Assembly: GCF_000422305.1 (NCBI RefSeq)
Contig: NZ_AULN01000017.1
Coordinates: 1-64,000, forward strand
Source: Luteimonas mephitis DSM 12574
GTDB taxonomy: Bacteria > Pseudomonadota > Gammaproteobacteria > Xanthomonadales > Xanthomonadaceae
DNA: 64,000 nucleotides
Reading direction: 5' to 3'
This document shows positions 34,168-44,365 of this stretch, piece by piece (the first letter of the stretch is position 1; each line of letters begins with the position of its first letter). The position numbers and the translations under genes are program-made. The notes under the pieces were generated by a model. It was not told the origin of the DNA. It ran no database searches and saw only the letters and a list, made by a program, of their open reading frames with translations.

Positions 34168-34178
34168 CGCGCACGTGG

Positions 34179-35084
34179 CTACTCGGCGGGCTTGGCCGCC
34201 TCGACCGGCGCATTCGTCGCCGCACGCCGCGCCAGCTGCACCTCGCGGTGGGCGATGTAGGCGTTGGCGATGAAGATGATCGCCGCGCCGATGATCGTCC
34301 AGCGGCTCGGGTCCTCGCCGAACAGCAGCCACGCGGCGAACGCCACCAGCGGCAGCTGCATGAAGCTGATCGGGGTCAGCGCGGAGACGTCGCCGAGCTT
34401 GAGTGCGCGCGTCCACAGCAGCTGCCCGCCGGTGCCGAACGCGCCCAGTGCGATCACCCACAGCCAATCGATGCCCTGCGGCCATTGCCATGCAGGCAAC
34501 GCCGGCAGCAGCGACAGCGGCACCCAGAACAGGTAGGTGTACAGGACGATGGTGTCGGCCGGATCGACCCGCGACAGCTGCTTGATCTGGATCGCGACGA
34601 TGGCGCTGAGCACCGCCGCCGACAGCGCCACCAGCGTGCCGAGGCTGAAGGATGTGCTGCCAGGCTGCACGATCACCAGAACGCCGATGAAGCCGATGAT
34701 CACCGCGCTCCAGCGGCGCATGCGCACTTTCTCGTGCAGGAAGATCACCGCGGCGATGGTGACGAACAGCGGCGCGGAGTACGACAGCGAGATCGCCTGC
34801 GCCATCGGCAGGTGGCCGATCGCCCAGAAGCCGCAGAGCATCGAACCCACGCCGATCGCGCTGCGCAGCAGGTAGCGCGGCAACTGCCGCGTGCGCAGCA
34901 CCGCCGGGCCGCTGCGCCACAGGAACGGCAGCAGCGCGAGCAGGCCGAAGAAGTTGCGGAAGAAGGCGATCACGGTGGTCGGCAGCGTGTCCGACGCCAG
35001 CCGGATCATCACCGCCATGGCGCCGAAGAACATCGTGCTGCCGATCATCAGCAGGGCGGCGCGGGCGTGGGGCGTGGAGGGCAT
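34179..35084 (-). CDS. EamA/DMT-family transporter
   Basis: 301 residues from the ATG at 35084. Ten transmembrane helices in two EamA repeats: ALLMIGSTMFFGAMAVMIRL at the start, LLRSAIGVGSMLCGFWAIGH, ISLSYSAPLFVTIAAVIFLH for the first half; LWVIALGAFGTGGQLLWTRA and VSALTPISFMQLPLVAFAAW for the second. It exports or imports an unidentified small metabolite across the inner membrane. The protein ends in a hydrophilic tail (RRAATNAPVEAAKPAE). A 47-bp gap separates it from murB. Confidence 0.9.
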   Translation of the reverse strand: MPSTPHARAALLMIGSTMFFGAMAVMIRLASDTLPTTVIAFFRNFFGLLALLPFLWRSGPAVLRTRQLPRYLLRSAIGVGSMLCGFWAIGHLPMAQAISLSYSAPLFVTIAAVIFLHEKVRMRRWSAVIIGFIGVLVIVQPGSTSFSLGTLVALSAAVLSAIVAIQIKQLSRVDPADTIVLYTYLFWVPLSLLPALPAWQWPQGIDWLWVIALGAFGTGGQLLWTRALKLGDVSALTPISFMQLPLVAFAAWLLFGEDPSRWTIIGAAIIFIANAYIAHREVQLARRAATNAPVEAAKPAE

Positions 35085-35131
35085 GCGGGGGCGCCGGGTG
35101 GGAGTGGTTGACGCGGGAGTGGCCGGCGGAC

Positions 35132-36178
35132 TCACCAAGCCGCACCGACGATGCGCGGTTCCGGTTCCAGTGCGATGTCGAAGCGCGCCTGCACGGATGC
35201 GGCGATGCGGCGCGCCAGCGCCAGCAGCTGCGCGCCGCTTGCATGGCCATGGTTGACCAGCACCAGCGCGTGCTCCGCGGACACGCCGGCGTCGCCGTCG
35301 CGGTGGCCCTTCCAGCCGCAGGCATCGATCAGCCAGGCCGCCGACAGTTTTCGCGTGGCGTCGCCTTCGCCGCGGAACACCGGCAGCGCGGGGTGCGCAG
35401 CGTGCAGCGCATCGGCGCGGGCGGCGGGCACGATCGGGTTCTTGAAAAAGCTGCCCGCGTTGCCGAGCACGGCGGGGTCGGGAAGCTTGCGCCGGCGGAT
35501 CCGGATCACCGCTTCGGCGACCTGCACGGCGGTGGGCTCGGCAATGTCCATGGCGGCCAGTTCATCGCGCAGGCCGGCGTAGTCGAGCACCGGTGCCTTG
35601 TCGTGCGAGAGCGCGAATTCGACCGCGGTGACGATCCAGCGCGCCGGGTCGCGCTTGAACGCGCTGTCGCGGTAGGCGAATCCGCATTCCCCGGGGCCGA
35701 GCCGCTGCACCCGGCCGGTGGCGCGCTCGAACACTTCGACCGCATGGACGCGCTCGCGGACCTCGACCCCGTAGGCGCCGATGTTCTGGATCGGCGCCGC
35801 ACCGACGGTGCCGGGGATCAGCGCCAGGTTCTCCAGCCCGCACAGCCCCAGCGACAGCGTGTGCATGACGAAGTCGTGCCACGGCACGCCGGCGCTGGCG
35901 CGGGCGATGACGATGCCATCGTCGCCCCGCGCGGTCTCGACGTTGCATGCCGTCAGCGCCAGCACCGGTCCGGGCGCGTCGGCGGCGAACAGCAGGTTGC
36001 TGCCGCCGCCGAGCACCAGCAGCGCCGGATCGGCCGCATCGACGATGCCGGTCGCGAACAGCCGCGGCAACGCTGCGGCATCGTCGACTTCGACCAGCAG
36101 CGGCGCGCGGGCAGCGATGCCGAAGGTGTTGCGCGTCGCCAGGTCGGCGTCCTCGACCAGCCGGTAGCCATCGCTCAT
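35132..36178 (-). CDS. murB: UDP-N-acetylenolpyruvoylglucosamine reductase (MurB, type I)
   Basis: 348 residues, E. coli-like length. It reduces the enolpyruvyl group of UDP-GlcNAc-enolpyruvate with NADPH to make UDP-MurNAc. FAD-binding starts with RNTFGIAARAPLLVEVDD and LVLGGGSNLLF. IPGTVGAAPIQNIGAYGVEV gives the second FAD block, and NAGSFFKNP holds the catalytic Ser of type I MurB. It ends with the ARIAASVQARFDIALEPEPR region. It follows pyrD by 7 nt, so the two are co-transcribed. Confidence 0.96.
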   Translation of the reverse strand: MSDGYRLVEDADLATRNTFGIAARAPLLVEVDDAAALPRLFATGIVDAADPALLVLGGGSNLLFAADAPGPVLALTACNVETARGDDGIVIARASAGVPWHDFVMHTLSLGLCGLENLALIPGTVGAAPIQNIGAYGVEVRERVHAVEVFERATGRVQRLGPGECGFAYRDSAFKRDPARWIVTAVEFALSHDKAPVLDYAGLRDELAAMDIAEPTAVQVAEAVIRIRRRKLPDPAVLGNAGSFFKNPIVPAARADALHAAHPALPVFRGEGDATRKLSAAWLIDACGWKGHRDGDAGVSAEHALVLVNHGHASGAQLLALARRIAASVQARFDIALEPEPRIVGAAW

Positions 36179-36185
36179 CGTCGGC

Positions 36186-37241
36186 TCACTGGTTGGGCAG
36201 GTTGCCGCGGCTTGGGGCTTCCTTGCGCCGGCGGATCGCTTCGACGCATTCGCCGATCAACGCCGGGCCGCGATAGACCAGGCCGGTGTAGCACTGCACC
36301 AGCGAGGCCCCGGCCGCCATTTTCTTGGCCGCGTCCGCGCCGGACAGGATGCCGCCGACGCCGACCAGCGGGATCGATTCGGGCAGCCGCGTGCGCAGCA
36401 TCCGCAGCACCGCGGTGGACTTGTTCATCAACGGCTCGCCCGACAGCCCCCCGGTCTCCCGCGCGCGCGGGTCTTCCTGCACGGAGATCCGCGAGACGGT
36501 GGTGTTGGTGGCGATCACGCCGTCCACGCGCATGTCGCCAAGCACGCGCGCGGCGGCGTCGATGTCGTCGTCGGACAGGTCCGGCGCCACCTTGACCAGC
36601 ATCGGCACGTACTTGCCGTGCCGTGCCGCGAGCCGCTCCTGCTCCTCGCGCAGGGTGCCGATCAGCCGCCGCAGCGCCTGTTCTTCCTGCAGCTCGCGCA
36701 GGCCGGCGGTGTTGGGCGAGGAGATGTTGACGGTGATGTAGTCGGCGACCGGATAGACGTGTTCGAGGCAGAACAGGTAGTCGGACGAGGCCAGTTCGTT
36801 GGGCGTGTCCTTGTTCTTGCCGATGTTGATGCCGAGCAGGCCGTCGCGGCGGCGCGCGCGGCCGACGTTGCGCAGCAACGCCCGGATGCCGTCGTTGTTG
36901 AAGCCCAGGCGGTTGATCACCGCGCGGTGGCGCGGCAGGCGGAACATGCGTGGTTTCGGGTTGCCCTCTTGCGGTTCCGGCGTGACCGTGCCGATCTCGA
37001 CGAAGCCGAAGCCCAGCGCCAGCAGTGCGTCGATGTGCTCGCCGTTCTTGTCCAGCCCCGCGGCGAGCCCGACCGGATTGCGGAAGGTCAGGCCGAACGC
37101 CCGCGTCGGCAACGGCCTGGGCTGCCGCGCCAGCAGCGGCGACAGGCCGCTGCGATATACGGCTTCCAGCGACGCCAGCCCGATTCCGTGCGCGCGTTCC
37201 GCGTCGAATCCGAACAGGAAGGGGCGGGCGAGTCCGTACAT
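36186..37241 (-). CDS. pyrD: Dihydroorotate dehydrogenase, quinone type (PyrD, class 2)
   Basis: 351 residues. Oxidises dihydroorotate to orotate at the inner membrane face with quinone as acceptor; step 4 of pyrimidine synthesis. Class 2 features: membrane-associating N-terminal helices ([19 protein letters not shown]), FMN site [30 protein letters not shown] and active-site [14 protein letters not shown] with the catalytic Ser in place of the Cys of class 1. It ends [20 protein letters not shown]. Upstream of murB by 7 nt. Confidence 0.96.
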   Translation of the reverse strand: MYGLARPFLFGFDAERAHGIGLASLEAVYRSGLSPLLARQPRPLPTRAFGLTFRNPVGLAAGLDKNGEHIDALLALGFGFVEIGTVTPEPQEGNPKPRMFRLPRHRAVINRLGFNNDGIRALLRNVGRARRRDGLLGINIGKNKDTPNELASSDYLFCLEHVYPVADYITVNISSPNTAGLRELQEEQALRRLIGTLREEQERLAARHGKYVPMLVKVAPDLSDDDIDAAARVLGDMRVDGVIATNTTVSRISVQEDPRARETGGLSGEPLMNKSTAVLRMLRTRLPESIPLVGVGGILSGADAAKKMAAGASLVQCYTGLVYRGPALIGECVEAIRRRKEAPSRGNLPNQ

Positions 37242-37282
37242 CTCAGGCCGTCATCGGGGTTGGGGCAAGCATAGCGGCGAAA

Positions 37283-37305
37283 CGCCCCCTTCGGAGAAGG
37301 GGGCG
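37283..37305 (-). terminator. Hairpin downstream of the aldehyde dehydrogenase gene
   Basis: Perfect 10-bp stem CGCCCCCTTC / GAAGGGGGCG, 3-nt loop, then TTTCGCC on the minus strand. It lies in the gap between the ALDH stop and the pyrD start. Confidence 0.6.
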
Positions 37306-37376
37306 GTGAAGCGCGCAACGTTGCACCGTGGCGGCAATGGGGGAGCGGGAGCGCGCCGCGTCATGGAGCCGCGGCG

Positions 37377-38912
37377 TTACAGGTCGAACTTGATGCCCTG
37401 CGCCAGCGGCAGCGCGTCGGAGTAGTTGATGGTGTTGGTCTGCCGGCGCATGTAGGCGCGCCATGCATCCGAACCCGACTCGCGACCGCCGCCGGTTTCC
37501 TTCTCGCCGCCGAACGCGCCGCCGATTTCCGCACCGCTGGTGCCGATGTTGACGTTGGCGATGCCGCAGTCGGAGCCGGTCGCGGCAAGGAAGGCCTCGG
37601 CGGCCTTGAGGTTGGTGGTGAAGATCGCCGACGACAGGCCCTGCGGCACGTCGTTCTGCATCGCGATGGCGTCGTCGAGCTTCGCGTACTTCATCACGTA
37701 CAGGATCGGGGCGAAGGTTTCGGTCTGCACCACTTCGGCCTTGTTCTCCAGCCCGGTGATGATCGTCGGCAGGACGAAGTTGCCCTTGCGGTCGGTCAGG
37801 GCCTTGCCGCCGCTGGCGACGGTGCCGCCGGCCGCCTTGGCCTTCTCGATCGCGCCCAGGTAGGCCTGCACCGCGTCCTGGCTGTTGAGCGGGCCCATCA
37901 GGTTGGCCGGGTCGGTGGGGTCGCCGATCTTCTTCTCGACCTGGCCGTAGGCGGTGACCAGCCTGGCCAGCACGTCGTCATGGATCGATTCGTGCACGAA
38001 CACACGGCGGGTGCTGGTGCAGCGCTGGCCGGCGGTGCCGACCGCGCCGAACACGATCGCCGGGATCGCCAGCTTCAGGTCGGCGGTTTCGTCGACGATG
38101 ATCGCGTTGTTGCCGCCCAGCTCCAGCAGCGAGCGGCCCATGCGCTGGGCGACGCGCTCGCCGACGTGGCGGCCGACCTTGGTCGAACCGGTGAAGCTGA
38201 CCAGCGCGATGCGGCGGTCGTCGACGAAGCTGGAGGCCAGCTCGGTACCGGCGTCGTTGAACAGGAAGAACAGGTCCGGGAAGCCGCCCTTGCGCAGCGC
38301 CTCGTTGCAGATCTTCATCGAGGCGATCGCCGACAGCGGGGTCTTGGGCGAGGGCTTCCAGATGCAGATGTCGCCGCAGACGGCCGCGATGAACGAGTTC
38401 CACGCCCACACCGCGACCGGGAAGTTGAACGCCGAGATGATCCCGACCAGGCCGATCGGGTGCCACTGCTCGTACATGCGATGGCCGGGGCGCTCGGAAT
38501 GCATGGTCAGGCCATAGAGCTGGCGCGACAGGCCGACGGCGAATTCGCCGATGTCGATCATCTCCTGCACTTCGCCGTCGCCCTCGGGCTTGGACTTGCC
38601 CATTTCCAGCGCGACCAGCGAGCCGAGCGCGTCCTTGTGGGTGCGCAGCGCGTCGGCGCACAGGCGGATCGCCTCGCCGCGGCGCGGTGCGGGGGTCGTG
38701 CGCCAGACCTTGAAGGCGGCCTGCGCGCGCTCGACGATCAGCTCGTAGTCGGCCTGCGACGAAGCCTGCACCTTCGCCAGCACCGCGCCATCGGTCGGGT
38801 TGACCGGTTCCAGCACGCCGGCATCGCTGGTCTTCGACCATTCGCCGTTGCCGAGGTAGGTGCCCGATTCGTTGCCGGTCAGGCCGAGGGCGGTGAGGAC
38901 GGGGTGGGTCAT
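37377..38912 (-). CDS. ALDH7-like aldehyde dehydrogenase (L-aminoadipate-semialdehyde / piperideine-6-carboxylate type)
   Basis: 511 residues from the ATG at 38912. NAD(P)-binding aldehyde dehydrogenase: substrate entry region [23 protein letters not shown] motif [20 protein letters not shown], catalytic Glu in [13 protein letters not shown] and catalytic Cys in [14 protein letters not shown]. Its closest motif set is ALDH7 (antiquitin/AmaB), which oxidises alpha-aminoadipate semialdehyde in lysine catabolism. It lies alone, between a hairpin repeat upstream and the terminator-like hairpin, and upstream of tRNA-Arg. Confidence 0.9.
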   Translation of the reverse strand: MTHPVLTALGLTGNESGTYLGNGEWSKTSDAGVLEPVNPTDGAVLAKVQASSQADYELIVERAQAAFKVWRTTPAPRRGEAIRLCADALRTHKDALGSLVALEMGKSKPEGDGEVQEMIDIGEFAVGLSRQLYGLTMHSERPGHRMYEQWHPIGLVGIISAFNFPVAVWAWNSFIAAVCGDICIWKPSPKTPLSAIASMKICNEALRKGGFPDLFFLFNDAGTELASSFVDDRRIALVSFTGSTKVGRHVGERVAQRMGRSLLELGGNNAIIVDETADLKLAIPAIVFGAVGTAGQRCTSTRRVFVHESIHDDVLARLVTAYGQVEKKIGDPTDPANLMGPLNSQDAVQAYLGAIEKAKAAGGTVASGGKALTDRKGNFVLPTIITGLENKAEVVQTETFAPILYVMKYAKLDDAIAMQNDVPQGLSSAIFTTNLKAAEAFLAATGSDCGIANVNIGTSGAEIGGAFGGEKETGGGRESGSDAWRAYMRRQTNTINYSDALPLAQGIKFDL

Positions 38913-38933
38913 GGCAAGCTCCTGGAGGAAAAC

Positions 38934-39000
38934 TGTAGGAGCGCCCCATGGACGCGATCCGGCGCCATCGAGGCGATCGCGCCCATGGGGCGCTCCTACA
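38934..39000. repeat. Dispersed TGTAGGAGCGCCCCATGG hairpin repeat, copy 2
   Basis: Arms TGTAGGAGCGCCCCATGG and CCATGGGGCGCTCCTACA are complementary over the whole length. It lies 22 nt upstream of the ALDH start and 10 nt before tRNA-Arg. Confidence 0.87.
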
Positions 39001-39010
39001 AGGGGAAAAG

Positions 39011-39087
39011 TGGTGCCCCCGGCGCGATTCGAACGCACGACCTTCCCCTTAGGAGGGGGACGCTCTATCCAGCTGAGCTACGGGGGC
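39011..39087 (-). tRNA. tRNA-Arg (anticodon CCU)
   Basis: 77 nt including the encoded CCA. Acceptor GCCCCCG / CGGGGGC, D arm GCTCAGCTGGATAGAGC, anticodon arm TCCCC-CTCCTAA-GGGGA with anticodon CCT, T arm GTGCG-TTCGAAT-CGCGC. Reads AGG codons. Confidence 0.96.
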
Positions 39088-39129
39088 ATTAGCCGGCTAT
39101 TTTCGCACGAACCCGCGAGCGGCTGGGAA

Positions 39130-40953
39130 TCAGCGGCGGGATGCCGCGGTAACGGCGTGCCCGATTCCGGCCCGGGATCGCTCGAACCACCACAGCGCGG
39201 CGCTCGACAGCAGCCAGGCGAGGAACCACGGCCAGCGCGGGCCCGACGTGGCAGCGACGCCGGCGGTTGCCGGAGCGCTCGCCGCGGCGAGGGCCTGCGT
39301 CTGCTCGCGCAAGGCGGCGGCCTGCAGGCCGGGGACGTCACCCGCGGCACGGACGTGGAAGGACAGCCGGTGCTCGTCGCCCGGCTGCGCGGGAGGAGAC
39401 GTGCGCAGGACGTGCCAGCCGGGCTGGCGCGGCCAGAACGCCGCGCAGCCGCCGGGGCCGCTGGCCGGGTCGATCAGCACCGTGACGCTGCGGCCGTCCG
39501 GCGTATCGACCCCGGCGCGACCACGCAGGCCGCACAGCACGACGCGCTGGCCGGCGAATGCGTCGCCTTCGACCGCGGGGGCGGGCGTGCCGCGGGCGCG
39601 CGCAAGGGTGGAGAACAGCGTGCCCCACAGTTCCCCGTGGCGATCGCCGTGGCCGGCGAGCACCAGCCGGAAGCTGTCGTCGAACGTGGCGATGCCGATG
39701 CGGCCCGCGCCCCGCGCACGCCAGCTTGCCAGCGGCGTGCCGCTGGCGTCGGGCACGAGCGGGCTGGCGTCGATGGCGCCGATGCGCAGCGGCGCGCGGG
39801 TCAGGGTGGGCAAGGCTTTGCCGTCGTTTCCGGTCTCGTCCCCGACGCCAGTCAATGCCGCGGGCAGGCGCACTTCGCGCGCCGAGCCTGCAGGCGTCGC
39901 GGTGAATCCGAGTTGCAGCAGTGCGCTGCGATCGGCGCCGTCCGGCACGGTGGACAGTCGCAGCAGCAGGCCGAGGCCATCGCGGATCGCCAGGTCCAGC
40001 GCCGCGCGGCGCGCCGCGCCGAGCGATTGCCAGGCGCGCTGGTCTAGCACGACCAGGTCGAACTTGCCGAGGCTCGCGGCATCGAACGCCACCGGCGCAT
40101 CGCCGATCTGCATGCCGGCGCCGAGGCTGATGCGGGTGTCGAGCGACAGCCCGGCATCGGTCGCCCAGCGGCGCAAGTACTTCAACTCCGGGTTGGGCGC
40201 GCCCGCCAGCACCAGCACGCGCAGCGTGGCACCAGGTTCGACCACGAGCGGCAGCGTGGTGTCTTCAACGCGCCGCTTGTCGCTGTCGCGCAGTTGCAGT
40301 CGCCAGGTCGCCGGGCCCGCGCCGCGTGTCGTGCCGGCGAGCCGGAAGCGGCCATCGGCAGCGATGCTGGCGCGGGCGACGACGGCGTTGCCGGGATCGA
40401 GCAGTTCGGCGCTGCCACCCGGCAGGCCTTCAGCGCGACCGCCGACTTCGAACCGGCGCCCAGCCTGCACCTGCTGCGGCGGCCACAGCGCGACCAGTCC
40501 GCGCGGAAGCGGCGCCGGCACGAAGTCCAGCGCGCGGCCCTGCGCGGCCGGTTGATCCCGCGCCACGAGTCCGGCGCCGAGCACGCGGATGCGCGTGGTC
40601 GCTGGATAGCGGCGCAGCGCGGCGGCGAGATCGGGCATGCGTTCGGCGCCGCGCAGCGCCGGCGCTTCGGGCAGCGCGACCATGCGTTCGCCAGGCGACA
40701 GGCCGGCCGTGGATGCCTGGTCGGCGCGGGCGGTCGCCACGACCAGCGTTCCGGCCTGCGTGTGCATCGCAGGCGGGAACAGCACGCAGTACAGCAATGC
40801 CGCGCTTGCAGCCTGTGCGAGCAGCAGCACGATGACGCGCCAGGCGCGCGGCCGGACGTCCACGCTGGCGTGGCGTGCCCGCCACACGGCCCGGACGCTG
40901 GCCGCGAGCACGGTGAATGCGAGGGCGAGGGCGGTCGCGACTTCCGCGGTCAT
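39130..40953 (-). CDS. Large membrane protein of the MoxR/BatA-type cluster
   Basis: 607 residues from the ATG at 40953, which overlaps the stop of the upstream gene (ATGA). Two N-terminal transmembrane helices (VATALALAFTVLAASVRAVW; RVIVLLLAQAASAALLYCVL) and one C-terminal helix (WPWFLAWLLSSAALWWFE) anchor a large periplasmic part. That part includes a strand-rich domain (AELLDPGNAVVARASIAADG) and a class I glutamine-amidotransferase-like domain (LRVLVLAGAPNPELKYLRRW, KFDLVVLDQRAWQSLGAARR), which lacks a catalytic Cys where one would expect it. Terminal gene of an eight-gene cluster. The function is unknown. Confidence 0.8.
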   Translation of the reverse strand: MTAEVATALALAFTVLAASVRAVWRARHASVDVRPRAWRVIVLLLAQAASAALLYCVLFPPAMHTQAGTLVVATARADQASTAGLSPGERMVALPEAPALRGAERMPDLAAALRRYPATTRIRVLGAGLVARDQPAAQGRALDFVPAPLPRGLVALWPPQQVQAGRRFEVGGRAEGLPGGSAELLDPGNAVVARASIAADGRFRLAGTTRGAGPATWRLQLRDSDKRRVEDTTLPLVVEPGATLRVLVLAGAPNPELKYLRRWATDAGLSLDTRISLGAGMQIGDAPVAFDAASLGKFDLVVLDQRAWQSLGAARRAALDLAIRDGLGLLLRLSTVPDGADRSALLQLGFTATPAGSAREVRLPAALTGVGDETGNDGKALPTLTRAPLRIGAIDASPLVPDASGTPLASWRARGAGRIGIATFDDSFRLVLAGHGDRHGELWGTLFSTLARARGTPAPAVEGDAFAGQRVVLCGLRGRAGVDTPDGRSVTVLIDPASGPGGCAAFWPRQPGWHVLRTSPPAQPGDEHRLSFHVRAAGDVPGLQAAALREQTQALAAASAPATAGVAATSGPRWPWFLAWLLSSAALWWFERSRAGIGHAVTAASRR

Positions 40954-43163
40954 CGCGCGCCTCCGGCGTCCAGTGCATCGAGGTAGGCCCGGCCGGCGTT
41001 GTCCGCGCGGTCGCGCTGGGTCGGCGCGGGCGTCGGCCGCGGCAGCAGCGGCCACAGCGCCTGGCGCAGGCGCTCGCGGCACTCGGCGCATGCGGGGTCG
41101 CGGCGCGCAGCGTCGATCGCGGCGAACAGTGCCAGTGGATCGGATGCCTGCGCGTGCTGCGCGCGCGCCCAGCGTTCGAGCGCGTCATAGTCGGGCGCCT
41201 TGCGATCCTTGCCCGGCGCGTCCTGCAGCGCGCGCCACGCGGCGGCGGGGACGGGATCGACCGGTGCGGCATCGGCCAGCACGTCGCGCCGATCGCCGAG
41301 CCCGCTGCGGTCGCCGCCCAGGCGCCGGCTTTCGTCGATCGGCGGCAGTTCGCTGCCGGTGCGCGCGAGGTAGATGCGGTCGGCCTGCTGCACCTGCTTG
41401 ATGAAGTCCAGCGCCTTGCGAGCGAATGGCAGCGCCGCGTCCGGGCTGCCCAGGCGCAGCTGCTGCTCGGACTGCCACATCTGGTCGAGCGCGGCGCGCA
41501 GCAGCTTCTTGGTTGCCGGATCGAGCAGGGTCGCGGCTTCCGAGAGGTCGTGGGTATGGCCGTACTCGACCAGGACCGCGCCGGCTTCGCCGAATTTCGC
41601 CGGTGGCGCGCCCGGGGCAGGGGCGTGGTCGTCATGGCCGGCGTGGTTCCCGGACTGCGAAGCGGCATGCGCGGCATGATCGGTGTCGCGGCTTTCACCT
41701 GCGTCGTTGGTGGGCAGGTCGTTCGTCGGCAGGTCGTTCGTGGCAAGCGCCGGCGCGCCTTCGCTTTCCTCGCCGAGGAACTGGCCATAGCGCAGCCGCA
41801 GCAGGCGCTGGTCGACCCCGAGTTCGTCGGAGCGCTTGAGGAACGCAGCGGCATCGAGCCTGCGCTTCTGCGCCAGCAGCGCCCCGGCGTCGATGATGAT
41901 CTGGCGCTGGCTGCGCAGGTACGCCGGCAATGCCTGCTTCACCAGGCCCTCCATGCCGGTGGATTCGACTGCCCGCTCCGGCGGCCAGCGCAGGATGAAG
42001 CTCGGGCTGCGGGTGTGCTGAGGCTGCGGCGCGCGATTGTCGGCCACTTCCAGGCGCACGATCAGGTCATCGCCTGCGACCAGGCCGAGCGAGGCGAGGT
42101 CGAGCGTATGCGCGTAGCGCTTGTGCTTCGCACTGCCGCGCCCGGCGATCGCAATCGTGCGCTGGCGCGTGGTGATGTTCTCGCCACCGCCCTGGGTCTG
42201 GATCAGCTCCAGGCGCGCGCCCGTCGCGAGGCCGTGGTCGTCGTCGGCCTCGAACACCAGCGCCCAGCTGCGCTGGCCGCTGCCGCGGATGCTGAGGTTG
42301 CGGTCGGGCTGCAGCGCGCGCAGCACGGGCGGCGCATCGGCGACGGCATCGATGCGATGCAGGGCCGCCTGCGCGGCCGGCAGCGGCGTCGGCAGCACGA
42401 GGCGGTAGAGCGTCGACCTGTCGATGCGCATGCGCGCGGTCCAGTCGTCGCCATGGCGCTGCAGTGGCAGGCGCCGGCCGTCGTGGAACAGCAGTTCGGC
42501 GGATTCCGGTGTCGGCGCAAAACGCAGCGTCCACTGCAGCGTCGTGCCGGCGGGCACTTTGGCCTCCAGCGTGGTTTGTTGCCGCGCCGGCAGGCCGGTG
42601 TACGCCGGAGGCTGGATGCCGAGTCGCTGTTCGACCAGCCGCGGCGCCGCGGCCTTGCCGGGAACGACGGCCGCGGGGGCGCTGCCATCGGCCGATGGCC
42701 CTCGTGGTGCCGGCCACAGCGCGACGACCGTTGCGGCGACCAGTGCCGCGAGGACGGATGCGAGCAGGGAACGGGGGCGCCACGGTTCCCGCAGGTCGGG
42801 GCGCGGATGCGCTTCGAGCCGCTGTTGCAGGCGCGCGCGCTGCAGTTGCTGCAACGGGCCAGACTGGTCTTGCTCGCCATCGCCGGAGAACAGCAGCGCG
42901 GCGCTGTCTTCCATGTCCGGCCGCGTTGCATCAAGCCGGCGCGCGAGCCAGCGCGCGTCGATGGCGCGCATGGAGCGCCATGCGAACCAGAGGGTCGTGA
43001 TCGAGGCCAGCGCCAGCAACAGCAGCAGCCAGGCATTCCAGTCGCAGCGCCACGCCAGCGTGGCCAGCACGCCCAGCCACGGCAGCGCATGCAGCAGGAC
43101 ATTGCTGCCACGACGCCGGCGCGCGGCTTCACGCAAACTGCGCAGGAGCGTTTCGGCGCTCAT
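40950..43163 (-). CDS. DUF4175-like membrane protein
   Basis: 737 residues from the ATG at 43163, overlapping batA-like by ATGA. Two N-terminal transmembrane helices (LHALPWLGVLATLAWRCDW, AWLLLLLALASITTLWFAWR) and another at about 130-150 (LLASVLAALVAATVVALWP). Next come beta-sandwich regions (AGTTLQWTLRFAPTPESAEL, LIVRLEVADNRAPQP) and helical C-terminal stretches. The insert TNDLPTNDLPTND is a 4-residue tandem repeat made by a DNA duplication near 41707-41745. The N-terminal pattern recalls DUF4175 proteins of other proteobacteria, from memory. It probably works with BatA-like proteins in the envelope. Confidence 0.75.
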   Translation of the reverse strand: MSAETLLRSLREAARRRRGSNVLLHALPWLGVLATLAWRCDWNAWLLLLLALASITTLWFAWRSMRAIDARWLARRLDATRPDMEDSAALLFSGDGEQDQSGPLQQLQRARLQQRLEAHPRPDLREPWRPRSLLASVLAALVAATVVALWPAPRGPSADGSAPAAVVPGKAAAPRLVEQRLGIQPPAYTGLPARQQTTLEAKVPAGTTLQWTLRFAPTPESAELLFHDGRRLPLQRHGDDWTARMRIDRSTLYRLVLPTPLPAAQAALHRIDAVADAPPVLRALQPDRNLSIRGSGQRSWALVFEADDDHGLATGARLELIQTQGGGENITTRQRTIAIAGRGSAKHKRYAHTLDLASLGLVAGDDLIVRLEVADNRAPQPQHTRSPSFILRWPPERAVESTGMEGLVKQALPAYLRSQRQIIIDAGALLAQKRRLDAAAFLKRSDELGVDQRLLRLRYGQFLGEESEGAPALATNDLPTNDLPTNDAGESRDTDHAAHAASQSGNHAGHDDHAPAPGAPPAKFGEAGAVLVEYGHTHDLSEAATLLDPATKKLLRAALDQMWQSEQQLRLGSPDAALPFARKALDFIKQVQQADRIYLARTGSELPPIDESRRLGGDRSGLGDRRDVLADAAPVDPVPAAAWRALQDAPGKDRKAPDYDALERWARAQHAQASDPLALFAAIDAARRDPACAECRERLRQALWPLLPRPTPAPTQRDRADNAGRAYLDALDAGGAR

Positions 43164-44365
43164 TCTGCCGCCCCGTGCCGCGGACCACTGGCGAGCCAGC
43201 GTTCGACCGCGAACAGCAGTGCCACCAGTGCAATGAGCCACGGTGCCAGCGGGCGTGGAGTTTCCGGCCAGGGCGGTGTGCCGGTCGTCGGCGCATAGGC
43301 GCTGGCAGCCGCGCGTGCGGGCGCGGGCGCGGGGTCTTCGAACAGCACGCGCAGGTGATCGGGGAAATCGGCTTCCAGCAGCTGAGGCATGGCATCGGGC
43401 GACAGCGCGCGCGTGAGCTGCATGATCCGGCCGCGGCCCAGCGGGGCGCCGCGGACGAGCGCATCGCCCTGGCCGTCGCGCCACAGCGGCGCGGACTTCG
43501 CGAGCTCCGGCGCCTCGACATCGGCGGCAAGCAGCGCACGGCCGCCGTTGTCGATCCAGTCGCGGACGCGTGCGGGCAGCGCGCCGGGCACGAGCCAGAC
43601 GAGGTTGCGCGTGCCGGCGTCGAGCGCTTGCGATGCCGGGGCGATCACGATGGGCGACGCGGCGGTGGCTGCGGTCGCGGACTTCGAGTCGGTGCCGGCC
43701 GCCGGCATCTCCGCGCGCCAGGCGGCGCCGGCCGCGCGCAGGTAGCGCAGTGCCGGCGCGTGCTCCGGCGCGTGGATCACGGTCAGCTCCGGGATTGCGG
43801 TCGCGGCGATGGCGGCCGGCGGGTGCGCCGCGGAAGGCATCACGCGCCAGTCGACGCGGCGGCTCAGCCTTGGCCGCTGCGCATCGGCGCCGTCGATCAG
43901 CGCGGGCACGAGCACGGTCAGCGGCGTGCCGGCGGGAAGCACGGCGTCGAGTTCGCGCAGCAGGCTGGCGACGGGTTGGCGCGGCGCCGGTGCGGTGTCG
44001 TCGACGCCGGGAAAGCCGGGCGCGAGCCAGTGCAGGCGTGCGTTGCCGCTGCCCGCGGCATTGTGCAGGGCCGCCGAGCCGACTTCGGGCGCGGCCACGA
44101 TCCACGGCGTGCGATCGGGCTGCCCGTACAGCACCGGGCGTGCCAGCAGCACGGCCAGCGCGGCGAGCAGGAGCAGCCGCACCAGCAGCAACAGGCGCTC
44201 GTCGAAGCGGCGCCTGCGGCGCGGACGCGACCGTGTCGACAGCCAGCGCAGCGCGGCGAAGTCGGTGATGCGCTGCTCGCTGCGGCGCGCGAGGTGGATC
44301 AGCAGCGGCAGCAGCAGCGCCGCCAGTGCGGCGAGCCCGGCCGGGAACAGCAGCGCCAGGTTCAT
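43160..44365 (-). CDS. BatA-like membrane protein
   Basis: 401 residues. The BatA N-terminal signature (LALLFPAGLAALAALLLPLL, then IHLARRSEQRITDFAALRWL and LLLLVRLLLLAALAVLLARP) gives two transmembrane helices. The middle part (RNLVWLVPGALPARVRDWID, GGRALLAADVEAPELAK) is a vWA-like or amidotransferase-like fold without MIDAS residues. A C-terminal helix WLIALVALLFAVERWL re-enters the membrane. Overlaps both neighbours by ATGA. It belongs to the MoxR-associated set, often linked to stress tolerance or protein maturation. Confidence 0.85.
   Translation of the reverse strand: MNLALLFPAGLAALAALLLPLLIHLARRSEQRITDFAALRWLSTRSRPRRRRRFDERLLLLVRLLLLAALAVLLARPVLYGQPDRTPWIVAAPEVGSAALHNAAGSGNARLHWLAPGFPGVDDTAPAPRQPVASLLRELDAVLPAGTPLTVLVPALIDGADAQRPRLSRRVDWRVMPSAAHPPAAIAATAIPELTVIHAPEHAPALRYLRAAGAAWRAEMPAAGTDSKSATAATAASPIVIAPASQALDAGTRNLVWLVPGALPARVRDWIDNGGRALLAADVEAPELAKSAPLWRDGQGDALVRGAPLGRGRIMQLTRALSPDAMPQLLEADFPDHLRVLFEDPAPAPARAAASAYAPTTGTPPWPETPRPLAPWLIALVALLFAVERWLASGPRHGAAE

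Noticed and set aside
40917..43298. Plus-strand open frame of 793 codons
   Set aside because: It is the antisense shadow of the DUF4175-like gene and has no recognisable domains.
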